A stretch of DNA of 64,000 bases, taken from assembly GCF_024330105.1 (NCBI RefSeq), contig NZ_JANDHW010000001.1, positions 248,001 through 312,000 of the forward strand. The letters run 5' to 3'. Source of the stretch: Coprobacter tertius. GTDB lineage: Bacteria; Bacteroidota; Bacteroidia; Bacteroidales; Coprobacteraceae. Positions 39,177-47,696 of this stretch are shown here, in pieces. The first letter of the stretch is position 1, and each line of letters begins with the position of its first letter. The notes beneath the pieces were generated by a model. That model did no database searches and was not told the DNA's origin. It worked only from the letters and a program-made list of their open reading frames with translations. A program made the translations under genes and the position numbers.

Positions 39177-41009
39177 CTATCGTTTTATCAGTTTGAGTAT
39201 TTTATATTTACCTTCCGAATACAAGGTCACAGTGTAAATTCCCGAAGGCAATTGTGAAATCGTGATTCCGCCTGAGAGATCGCCCGGTATTTCATTCACA
39301 TAATAAATCCGTCCTGATAGGTCTGAAATAACGATTTTTGAGAGAGGCTTATCTCCCTTAATATAAAATCGGTCGTCTGCAGGATTGGGATAAAGAGTAA
39401 AACCGTTATTATCTGCAACCGACTTTTCTATCGAGGAGAGATCGGATTCGCTGATATCGATTCCCGAGGAATTTATTTCGAGAATAAGAGCCTGTGTATC
39501 TCCTAATATGGCTTTAGGATATTGCCATGTATTGCCGTTCGTTGATTTTGCGGCAACCTGTAAACGGTAGGTGCCATTAGCTACGGTAGAAGGAATGGCT
39601 ATATTGAAATTGGGGCTGCTTTCGTAGAAAACATCTAATTCATATTGCCCGGTAAAATCTATTTTGTCGAGAATTATATTATTACCGCTATTTATGTCTT
39701 GAAGAGATAATCCTACTTGTCCCGAGAAAGTTTCTGTGCCCATATTAAAGATCGAAAAACGCACCGGCAGTTTTACATTCCGGCCGGTATGTGTTGCTGA
39801 AGTATATAAATTTTCTATATAAAGCGAAGCTGCCGGATCGTATAGCGCAGAACCTTTATCGGGCTGAATCCCGATGATTGCACTTGCGTTTATCGAAAAA
39901 CCTCCGTCGCCTGATCCTCCACCTGTGCCTACTCCGTCGGGATCAAGTATCGTAATATCGAAATATCCATCTTGATATCCACCCCATCCCCAATTGATAT
40001 GGAAGAGCCCGTTATTGTCGTAGCCGTCGCACACGAATTCATGTCCTTCGTTTCTGTTATTGCTTCCCCCGTACATAATCGGTCTTTGGGCATCGAGTTC
40101 CGATTTTAGCAATCTCGACCAGTTTTCGGTCGTATAATAATCGGCAAATACGACTCGAAGTCCCTTATCGTAACCGAAATAGGTGTATAATGCATGGGCT
40201 GCTGTATTATCCATCGCTCCACTCGACTGGTAGGTGTAATCCATATCGCATGATACCCCGCAATGGAACATCAGTTGCGCAACTGCGGCTTTTTCAATGT
40301 CAGAACTTTTGTCATTGTACCGGGGTGTCATATTTTCCCAATCGTATCGGGTTCCTTCGAAAGTGGCCGATAAATTAAATTTTTCTGTTTCCGATACATA
40401 TTTATGCGATCCTTTTCCGGTAAGGGGCCATTTATGATAATACATGATCTGGGCCATGGCGGTGGCGACGCATCCGGTGGGACAATGCGTGTCTCTGATA
40501 GTCGGGCAATCATTATAATAAGGATCCAGTTGATTCCATTGTGTTTCTCCTAAAAGAGGCCCTACAACGGAAGTGGATTTTAATTCACGTTCGGTTCTTT
40601 TATAATTTCCCGATGTGATAATTTGCGCAATAGATTTATTATAAGCGTCCAGCCAGAAACGTATATTTTGGGGCATATTCTCGGTAATGAATCGATTGTC
40701 AAAAGAATAACCCAAAATCGGTTGTATTCGATCGTCTGCTGCAATCATTACAAACCCGGGAGCATCATTTTCATTTCCAAAAACATAATAATAATTCTCG
40801 ATAGAGTTATCCGATCGGGTTACATTGTTTTCTGACATTTTCCCGGTATATATAAGTTTGAGATTTGTCGTGTGACTCCGGGTTTTCGGATAATTTACCG
40901 AAAAGAAATTTTTGGCGGTCTCGAGTGCAGTCTCCGGTGAAATTTGTTTTGCCTCCGCCATTATTATGACCAGAAAAAGTAAAGCGATTGCGAGTGTAAT
41001 TTTTTTCAT
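39177..41009 (-). CDS. C10 family cysteine protease (streptopain-like) with T9SS tail
   Basis: The 610-aa product has a signal peptide, then a Spi/SpeB-like prodomain (about residues 20-145; NYYYVFGNENDAPGFVMIAADDR in two pieces). The C10 catalytic domain carries Cys180 in PTGCVATAMAQIMYYHKWP and His323 in NEGHEFVCDGYD, with the conserved HINWGWGG after it. The C-terminus has beta-sandwich sequence and a T9SS type A sorting domain (FTLYPNPADDRFYIKG, GIYTVTLYSEGKYKILK). The prodomain suggests secretion as a zymogen that matures outside. A lipoprotein gene begins 3 bp after its stop. The nearby T9SS operon faces the other way. Confidence 0.9.
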   Translation of the reverse strand: MKKITLAIALLFLVIIMAEAKQISPETALETAKNFFSVNYPKTRSHTTNLKLIYTGKMSENNVTRSDNSIENYYYVFGNENDAPGFVMIAADDRIQPILGYSFDNRFITENMPQNIRFWLDAYNKSIAQIITSGNYKRTERELKSTSVVGPLLGETQWNQLDPYYNDCPTIRDTHCPTGCVATAMAQIMYYHKWPLTGKGSHKYVSETEKFNLSATFEGTRYDWENMTPRYNDKSSDIEKAAVAQLMFHCGVSCDMDYTYQSSGAMDNTAAHALYTYFGYDKGLRVVFADYYTTENWSRLLKSELDAQRPIMYGGSNNRNEGHEFVCDGYDNNGLFHINWGWGGYQDGYFDITILDPDGVGTGGGSGDGGFSINASAIIGIQPDKGSALYDPAASLYIENLYTSATHTGRNVKLPVRFSIFNMGTETFSGQVGLSLQDINSGNNIILDKIDFTGQYELDVFYESSPNFNIAIPSTVANGTYRLQVAAKSTNGNTWQYPKAILGDTQALILEINSSGIDISESDLSSIEKSVADNNGFTLYPNPADDRFYIKGDKPLSKIVISDLSGRIYYVNEIPGDLSGGITISQLPSGIYTVTLYSEGKYKILKLIKR

Positions 41010-41158
41010 ATATTATAAGTTTTTGGTAATTCAAGGGCCATAATATACTGGATTTGTTGTTATTAATAAATATATTAGGTCTAATTTTATTTATTTTTAA
41101 TCTATTCTGATGGTAATTGCCGGTAATTTACCAGAAAATACGTTGATATGTAATTTTA

Positions 41159-42997
41159 TTACTCCGAACGATCAGTCCAGTCTCCGTTTTGTTTGATGAG
41201 ATCTATCAGTTTATTAACCGCATTTTCTTCAGGGATGTTTTTTTCGATACATGTTTTGTTTTTGTAAAGGCTGATTTTTCCGCGTGCTGCCCCTACATAG
41301 CCATAATCGGCATCAGCCATTTCACCGGGACCGTTTACAATACAACCCATTATACCTATTTTCAATCCTTTTAAATGAGATGTTGCATCTTTTACTCGAG
41401 CAATTGTTTTTTGCAAATCGAATAAGGTACGTCCGCAACCGGGACAGGATATGTATTCGGTTTTGCTGATTCGTTGCCGTGTTGCTTGTAAAATACCGAA
41501 CATATATCGTATAAGCATGTCGGATGGTATTTCACCTTTGTTTTGCATCCAGATTCCCTCTCCGAGATAATCGAGTAAGAGTGGCCCGAAATCGGCACCT
41601 CCGAAAATCTGTAAATTCTCCGTATTATTTGTCTGGTAACTTCTTCGGATTATTACGGGGGTGGTTATATTTTCGCGGATCAATTTATGAAACAGGGCTC
41701 GTATTTCTCCTACCGGATTAATATGCTCTGATTCTGCTATGATTACGATATCGCTGTTTTTCTGGAGTAATGTAGTAATGCGGCTGTCGTATTGGTCGTA
41801 TCTGAGCAGTAGAAATTTTATATCCGCTTTTGTACCGGATATGTTTTGAATATTTTCTTTTGTAAATAAAGGATAAGTGTTGGGGACACCGGTATAAATT
41901 TCGGCATCTACAATTTGTTTAACATCTGTCGTTATCTCGATTTCTTTTTGTTTTCCAGTGTAAATATAATCCGGACGCATCTCGAAAGAGCCTTCTTTGC
42001 TAATATCGGCAACGACAACAGGAATATTTCCATTACCGATATCGACGACAGTATGAGTCGTTCGTTTTACCGGTTCTGTGAAATCGAATGTATCGAATAT
42101 TTCTCCCGATATGGTGGAATGTCCTGCTCTGCGGCTAATATATTCGACCAGTTTACGTGCAACAGGTATTTCCGATTCAGGCTTTTCGCTTAGCGAAACC
42201 CTTATCGTGTCGCCGATACCGTCTGTAAGAAGAGTTCCAATACCTACAGCCGACTTAATACGTCCGTCTTCCCCGTCTCCGGCTTCAGTAACTCCAAGGT
42301 GCAGGGGATAGTGCATGTTTTCTTTATCCATGGCTTTTACGAGCAGGCGTACTGTTTTTACCATAACGACCGTGTTCGAGGCTTTAATAGATATAACGAT
42401 ATTATCGAATGCTTCTTCTTTACAGATGCGAAGGAATTCCATGCAGGATTCTACCATTCCTTCGGGGGTGTCTCCGTATCGACTCATTATGCGGTCCGAC
42501 AGAGAACCGTGATTTACTCCTAGGCGTATCGTCGTATTATGCTCTCTGCAGATTTGTAAAAATGGGACCAATTTGTTACGAATGCGTCTGATCTCTTCTG
42601 CATATTCCTCATCGGTATATTCGAGTTTTTTAAATGTACGTGCCGCATCGACAAAGTTTCCGGGATTTATACGTACTTTTTCAACTATACGTGCTGCTGC
42701 TTCGGCTGCCTTGGGGTTGAAATGAATATCGGCTACCAGTGGAGTCGGGTAACCTCTATGTCGCAGCGCGGAACGTATGTTTCCTAGATTTTCGGCTTCG
42801 CGTACGCCTTGTGCCGTGAGTCGTACATAATCGGCACCCGCATCGATGATGCGGATACTTTGTTCTACGCAAGCTTCTGTATCGAGAGTCGATGTATTAG
42901 TCATCGATTGTATCCGTATCGGATTGTTGCCTCCTAACGGAGTGTTTCCTATTTTTACTTCCGAGCTGTGACGACGTTTATAGTTGAAATAATCCAT
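41159..42997 (-). CDS. ispG: 4-hydroxy-3-methylbut-2-enyl diphosphate synthase, long form
   Basis: The 612-aa product is the long IspG type found in Bacteroidota, Chlamydiae and plants, with an extra domain between barrel and cluster domain. The TIM barrel begins with KIGNTPLGGNNPIRIQSMTNT (in parts) and includes VRLTAQGVREAENLG and LHLGVTEAGDGEDGRIKSA. The C-terminal Fe-S domain has SCPGCGRTLFDLQ (cysteines near 517 and 520) and GIMGCIVNGPGEMADADYG (third cysteine near 551). It converts MEcPP to HMBPP in the MEP isoprenoid pathway. The gene lies downstream of purE but behind a terminator, so it has a separate transcript. Confidence 0.95.
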   Translation of the reverse strand: MDYFNYKRRHSSEVKIGNTPLGGNNPIRIQSMTNTSTLDTEACVEQSIRIIDAGADYVRLTAQGVREAENLGNIRSALRHRGYPTPLVADIHFNPKAAEAAARIVEKVRINPGNFVDAARTFKKLEYTDEEYAEEIRRIRNKLVPFLQICREHNTTIRLGVNHGSLSDRIMSRYGDTPEGMVESCMEFLRICKEEAFDNIVISIKASNTVVMVKTVRLLVKAMDKENMHYPLHLGVTEAGDGEDGRIKSAVGIGTLLTDGIGDTIRVSLSEKPESEIPVARKLVEYISRRAGHSTISGEIFDTFDFTEPVKRTTHTVVDIGNGNIPVVVADISKEGSFEMRPDYIYTGKQKEIEITTDVKQIVDAEIYTGVPNTYPLFTKENIQNISGTKADIKFLLLRYDQYDSRITTLLQKNSDIVIIAESEHINPVGEIRALFHKLIRENITTPVIIRRSYQTNNTENLQIFGGADFGPLLLDYLGEGIWMQNKGEIPSDMLIRYMFGILQATRQRISKTEYISCPGCGRTLFDLQKTIARVKDATSHLKGLKIGIMGCIVNGPGEMADADYGYVGAARGKISLYKNKTCIEKNIPEENAVNKLIDLIKQNGDWTDRSE

Positions 42998-43013
42998 GCG
43001 GTATGTAATATGT

Positions 43014-43056
43014 AAAGAAGTATGTATGCTATATTTATAGCCTTACATACTTCTTT
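43014..43056 (-). terminator. intrinsic terminator after purE
   Basis: AAAGAAGTATGTA (43014-43026) is complementary to 43044-43056. The inner bases add a second short stem (GCTATA with TATAGC). It lies 12 bp past the purE stop, separating the rpoN-pap2-purE unit from ispG. Confidence 0.8.
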
Positions 43057-43067
43057 TAAAAGATTTA

Positions 43068-43574
43068 TTAATTCGTTTTATATTTGAATTCTATTTGGGC
43101 AAGTTCTTCGTTTGCTTTAACGATTTTTTTTGCTAACCCGGCTTTGTATTCTTTTACTTTTAGCGCTATTTTTTCATCGGTAAGAGCTAATATCTGTGTT
43201 GCCAGAATAGCAGCATTCAGAGATGCGTTGATACCGACTGTAGCGACAGGAATTCCCGGAGGCATTTGTACGATGGCGTAAAGTGCGTCGATTCCTTCGA
43301 GGCTAGACTTAATCGGGACACCGATTACCGGTAGCGTTGTCATAGATGCGATAACTCCTGGTAGATGTGCAGCCATACCGGCAGCGGCGATGATCACTTT
43401 TATTCCTCGTTTGCAGGCTCCTTTTGCAAATTTTTCCACTTCTTCGGGAGTTCGGTGTGCCGAAAGTGCATGCATTTCGAACGGAATTTCGAAATTATCG
43501 AAAAGCTGGGCGGCTTTTTCCATAATCGGTAGGTCCGATGTACTGCCCATGATGATACTGATAATTGGTTTCAT
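43068..43574 (-). CDS. purE: N5-carboxyaminoimidazole ribonucleotide mutase
   Basis: The 168-aa product is a class I PurE. IIMGSTSDLPIMEKA carries the substrate-binding GSTSD, HALSAHRTPEEV the catalytic histidine region, and AAAGMAAHLPGV the third conserved loop. It rearranges N5-CAIR to CAIR in purine synthesis. No purK is in view. It is the last gene after rpoN and the PAP2-like gene (31-bp gap) and is closed by a terminator. Confidence 0.95.
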   Translation of the reverse strand: MKPIISIIMGSTSDLPIMEKAAQLFDNFEIPFEMHALSAHRTPEEVEKFAKGACKRGIKVIIAAAGMAAHLPGVIASMTTLPVIGVPIKSSLEGIDALYAIVQMPPGIPVATVGINASLNAAILATQILALTDEKIALKVKEYKAGLAKKIVKANEELAQIEFKYKTN

Positions 43575-43605
43575 ATTATATTTGATTCGGTTTTAAAGGT
43601 TTTTC

Positions 43606-44226
43606 TTAGATTATCTTGAATGCGACGCTCAGAATCATGCACAGATATACCCAGATAAATCCGTTTGCGGTTCCTGCGATAACCTGCATGACAGTATGGC
43701 ACCCCAAACCAACTCGGGAAGTTCCTAATAATCCGGCTGCGAGAATGAGACCTGTGAATAAATGCATGGGAAAGATCATTTGTATTGTTGCTAATGCGAA
43801 TGCAGCTCCCAATACTCCCCCGATTCCTGTCATATGAGCACTTATTTTCCAACGGGTGTTTACGATTGCAGCGGTAATTATAGCAAGTAGTCCGCCGATA
43901 ACGTATGCGGTAACCCAAAGCGGAAGACCTGCCCTGAAAAGATAAATACCACAGAAAATATAAGAGAGAAAACAAATGGCATAGGGTAAGGGGCGATCCT
44001 CTCGGTGATTGAGGCCGAGTGTTTTAATTTTTCCGGTCTTATACAACAATAGTATGCTTAATGCGGGTATCAGGCATGTAAATAATAGTACGCCTCCCAG
44101 AATAAATAATTTATAAATTGTAGGGAAGATAAAGAGATAAGAATAGAAAAACATCATGAGAATACCATAAAAAGGCATTAATAACGGATGTAATGTTTCT
44201 GAGATTATTTTTGCTAAAATTTTCAT
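43606..44226 (-). CDS. PAP2-like membrane protein with altered catalytic motif
   Basis: The 206-aa product has about six membrane helices and remnants of the PAP2 phosphatase motifs. LNHREDRPLPY resembles motif 1 (KxxxxxxRP), SAHMTGIGG stands for motif 2 (PSGH), and SRVGLGCHTVMQVIAG stands for motif 3 (SRxxxxxHxxxD), with the final aspartate replaced by glutamine. The standard enzymes hydrolyse lipid phosphates such as undecaprenyl diphosphate. Loss of that aspartate leaves activity doubtful. The gene starts 12 bp after rpoN, so the two are likely cotranscribed. Confidence 0.65.
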   Translation of the reverse strand: MKILAKIISETLHPLLMPFYGILMMFFYSYLFIFPTIYKLFILGGVLLFTCLIPALSILLLYKTGKIKTLGLNHREDRPLPYAICFLSYIFCGIYLFRAGLPLWVTAYVIGGLLAIITAAIVNTRWKISAHMTGIGGVLGAAFALATIQMIFPMHLFTGLILAAGLLGTSRVGLGCHTVMQVIAGTANGFIWVYLCMILSVAFKII

Positions 44227-44238
44227 ATCTCTGTCGTT

Positions 44239-45684
44239 TTATATTTCTTTTCTCAACCGGGCTACCGGTATTCCCAGTTGCTCTCTGTATTTTGCAACAG
44301 TGCGTCTTGCGATTACATAGCCTTTTTCTTTCAGCAATTCGCAGAGTTTATCATCGGCCAATGGCTTTTTTTTATCTTCATGATCGATGCATTCCTGTAA
44401 TATTTTTTTTATTTCACGGGAAGATATTTCTTCTCCCGAATTATTCTGCATCGATTCGGAGAAGAAATACTTTAACGGAAAAACTCCGAAGTTTGTTTGC
44501 ACGTATTTACTGTTGCTTGCCCGGGATATAGTAGAAATATCATACCCTGTACGTTCTGCTACATCGCGAAGTATCATCGGCTTGAGGGTGCTTTCATCTC
44601 CTGTCATGAAAAATTCCCGTTGCAGTAATAAAATTACTTCCATAACGGAAAGCATAGTTTGTTGCCTTTGTTTTACGGCGTCGATAAACCATTGGGCGGC
44701 GTCGAGTTTTTGTTTTACAAATAGCAGTGCGTCTTTCTTTTCTCGAGTCTGATTTTCTTTATTTCCGGTATAATCTTTCAACATATCGGCATAAGACCGA
44801 TTTACTCTCAATTCAGGCAGCTCTCCGTTGTTGAGACTCAGTGTGAGTTCTCCGTCTTGCTCATCGACGATAAAATCGGGAATGATGTGGTTCCCTCCAG
44901 CTTCGAAAGAATCTGCGCCTCCTCCCGGTTTAGGGTTCAACGAAGTTATTTCTGTTATGGCATCCTTTAGTTCTTCTTTATTAACGTTAAGCTGGCGTAA
45001 TATTTTGTCGTAGTGTTTCTTACTGAATTCTTCAAACATTTCATCTACGATGCGATAAGCCAAGAGATTAGCAGGTGTGGCCGGTTTGCGTTCGAGTTGT
45101 AACATTAGGCATTCTCTTAGATTGGTCGCACCTATGCCTGCCGGTTCAAAATCCTGTATGATTTGCAGTAACTCTTCCAGTTTTTCGGTACTGACATCGA
45201 TACCGGCCTGGAATATCAGGTCGTCGGATATCGCTTGTAACGATCGTTGCAAGTATCCGTTATCATCGATGTTACCGATAATATATTCAGCAATTCGAGT
45301 GTCTTCTTCGTTCAGGTTACGTAATCCGAGTTGGCGAAGGAGTCCATCGTGGAATGAAGAATTACCGGAAAACGGGATTTCTTCTCTTCGGTCTTTATGG
45401 GAAAAATTATCGGCTTCGAGTTTATAATCGGGGATATCGTCTTCACTGAGATAATCTCCCAAAGAAATATCTTCGGCTGTTTCTGTATTATTATTTTCTT
45501 CCTCCGAAAGCAGATTATCGTCATTATGTTCTTCGGGGCCTTCCTCGAGAGCCGGATTATCTACTAACTCCTGTTTTATCCGTTCTTCCAGTTCGATGGC
45601 TGTCAACTCGAGCATTCTCATGACCTGAATCTGTTGAGGTGACAGTTTCTGTTGCAGCTTCAGTTGTAATTGTTGTTTCAGCAT
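44239..45684 (-). CDS. rpoN: RNA polymerase sigma-54 factor
   Basis: The 481-aa product has the glutamine/leucine-rich activator-interaction region at the N-terminus (LKQQLQLKLQQKLSPQQIQV), an acidic linker, the core-binding domain (EPAGIGATNLRECLMLQLE), a helix-turn-helix region (DVAERTGYDISTISRASNSK) and the RpoN box ARRTVAKYRE at 459-468 for -24 recognition. It lets polymerase start only with an AAA+ activator. An NtrC-type activator and a -24/-12-like promoter lie about 10 kb away at the Kdp genes. It is the first gene of rpoN-pap2-purE. Confidence 0.97.
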   Translation of the reverse strand: MLKQQLQLKLQQKLSPQQIQVMRMLELTAIELEERIKQELVDNPALEEGPEEHNDDNLLSEEENNNTETAEDISLGDYLSEDDIPDYKLEADNFSHKDRREEIPFSGNSSFHDGLLRQLGLRNLNEEDTRIAEYIIGNIDDNGYLQRSLQAISDDLIFQAGIDVSTEKLEELLQIIQDFEPAGIGATNLRECLMLQLERKPATPANLLAYRIVDEMFEEFSKKHYDKILRQLNVNKEELKDAITEITSLNPKPGGGADSFEAGGNHIIPDFIVDEQDGELTLSLNNGELPELRVNRSYADMLKDYTGNKENQTREKKDALLFVKQKLDAAQWFIDAVKQRQQTMLSVMEVILLLQREFFMTGDESTLKPMILRDVAERTGYDISTISRASNSKYVQTNFGVFPLKYFFSESMQNNSGEEISSREIKKILQECIDHEDKKKPLADDKLCELLKEKGYVIARRTVAKYREQLGIPVARLRKEI

Positions 45685-45812
45685 CGTAAAAACAGATATG
45701 ACTTTCCAAAAACGAAGATAGTGTATTTTTTGCTAAAGTCTTTTATTTTGATCTTTTTTGTGACATTAAAAACAACTGTTTTCCGGTTCTGTTCTTGCCG
45801 GTTAGTCATTAT

Positions 45813-47588
45813 TTATTTTTTTAGTATTACTCGTATTCCTTCTGGGGCTTCTACCCGGCTTGTTATCTTTCCTGAAGAACTTTTTTTATGTGATATTTTA
45901 ATAATGCCTAAGGGGGTAGGAACTGTCCCTTCCACCCAATCTAGATTTCCGAGATGTGGTGAAATACGCACGGTTTTGCAACCCGGTTCTATTGGTATTG
46001 CGCCTAATACATACCGACTCATCCAGGCCGTAGGACCCGATGCCCATCCGTGGCAAAAACTATGTCTGAATCCTTTGTAGCAATGATCTCCACCTTTGGC
46101 GTGTATATCGTATTTACCTGCCGGAATGACTTCATCGATGCGTGCAGCTTTCAACGCATCGCTGTAATCGAGATCTTCCCAAAATGTAGTAGCTCCGAGG
46201 TCGAGCATAGCCCCCCAATAGTCGGATATGATTTTTAGAGCCTGTTCGTAGCAATTACCAGCTGCAAGAGCTTCGAGCATGTAGTAACCATAAAATGTTG
46301 CAAAACGTTCCGCCCCGTCACGTGCGATTACTGCAAGAGCGGTTTCTTCTACATTACCGTAACCGGCTAATACGGAGAGAGCTGCAGCTTGTTTATTATC
46401 ATGTAGTTCGGGTATGTTCTTTTCGAGATTCAATGCGCAGTCAGAACATTCTTTCTGAAGTTTTTTGTCTTCCAGCCAGATTGCCAGTTGTTCACCGGCT
46501 CGCATACTGATTAGAGAAAGCGATTGTAGCCCCGAATGAATTACATTTGGGTTGCGTGCTGTTGGCCAGTCGAGAAAACGTCCGGTAGGTAAAGCCTCTT
46601 TTCCATTATGAATGTGACTGATTATTTGCCGCAATAATCCCGAAATATAAGTATGCTGTTTTTTCAGATATTCATAATTTCCGCTATATAGGTAGAGGTC
46701 CCGGTGGATGATAAGCCACCATAACGAATAAGCGCACATGTCGTTCATCCATCCGGGAAGGGGGGTATTGTCTCGTGCGAAATCAAGACTTTTCGTAATT
46801 ACTTCGTTATTTCCGAAAACCGAAGTAATAGTCATTACCTCCGGATGCATATCTCCCAACCAGACGAGGCGGTCGCGCTTTATTCCGTCCCACAAGTATT
46901 CCTGCATATTCAGGTGTACAGTATAAGCGCCTGTTTCCCAGATGCGGTTCAAGCGTTCGTCATTACAATGGAAACTTCCCAGATACGGAATATCACGGTA
47001 TCGGCATATTGCCTGCACGGTCTTCAATGGTAATTTTACTCCTTTATCGAGTAGATCGATGCGTACGAATCGAAAGCCCGATTGCCCGGTTTCTATACTT
47101 CCTAGCCACGGTATTTCTAAAATGTAATCTCGTAATGAATGATCGTTTGTTGCCGATGAGTCGGCTGTCGTACCTCCGGTTTCACTCATGGTTTCACTTA
47201 CCGATTCACCCAGTCTAACCCTTATCCGTACTGTTTTTTTATCACTGCGTATAGGGGCGAAAATACGTATATTCCCATATATTTCCCGCCCGAAATCGAG
47301 AATTACGGCAGCCGTATCAGTATCTTCTTGCTTAAAAAAGGTACAAAAATCCGTCGTGTTGGTTGCAAGTTGTCCGTCGAAAGGTTTCAATAGGTTATCG
47401 GGTGCTGAAATCGTATTTTTGTCGGTAGTAGATACCCATACGATACGTTGAGGAGAAAGTGTCGCCGAAGATAATTTTACAGGTTTGAAATGAGATGAAT
47501 CGAAAAAATCGTCAAATCGCTTATGCTGTGCTGTTATACAGGAAATAAAGATCGTCATGAAGACTGTAAAAAGAAGATGTCGTTTCAT
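45813..47588 (-). CDS. GH78-like six-hairpin glycosidase
   Basis: The 591-aa product has a signal peptide (FMTIFISCITAQ). It resembles a compact alpha-L-rhamnosidase: a beta domain ending at FRFVRIDLLD, then an (alpha/alpha)6 barrel (RLNRIWETGAYTVHLNMQEY and so on) and a C-terminal beta domain (GCKTVRISPHLGNLDWVEG). The motif corresponding to CPQRDERLGWTGD reads GIKRDRLVWLGDMHPE, lacking the glutamate directly after the aspartate. TTFWEDLDYSDA corresponds to the second catalytic segment and retains its glutamate. Substrate could be rhamnosides or another sugar. It is monocistronic and has no T9SS tail. Confidence 0.7.
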   Translation of the reverse strand: MKRHLLFTVFMTIFISCITAQHKRFDDFFDSSHFKPVKLSSATLSPQRIVWVSTTDKNTISAPDNLLKPFDGQLATNTTDFCTFFKQEDTDTAAVILDFGREIYGNIRIFAPIRSDKKTVRIRVRLGESVSETMSETGGTTADSSATNDHSLRDYILEIPWLGSIETGQSGFRFVRIDLLDKGVKLPLKTVQAICRYRDIPYLGSFHCNDERLNRIWETGAYTVHLNMQEYLWDGIKRDRLVWLGDMHPEVMTITSVFGNNEVITKSLDFARDNTPLPGWMNDMCAYSLWWLIIHRDLYLYSGNYEYLKKQHTYISGLLRQIISHIHNGKEALPTGRFLDWPTARNPNVIHSGLQSLSLISMRAGEQLAIWLEDKKLQKECSDCALNLEKNIPELHDNKQAAALSVLAGYGNVEETALAVIARDGAERFATFYGYYMLEALAAGNCYEQALKIISDYWGAMLDLGATTFWEDLDYSDALKAARIDEVIPAGKYDIHAKGGDHCYKGFRHSFCHGWASGPTAWMSRYVLGAIPIEPGCKTVRISPHLGNLDWVEGTVPTPLGIIKISHKKSSSGKITSRVEAPEGIRVILKK

Positions 47589-47696
47589 TGTGATGATGCG
47601 TGTATAATTATTTTAAATTACAATATTAACGACAAAAATCGGAAAATCAAGTTTCTCGGGCCTGATTATCCGATTATTTTGTTTTAAGTCTTGTAA

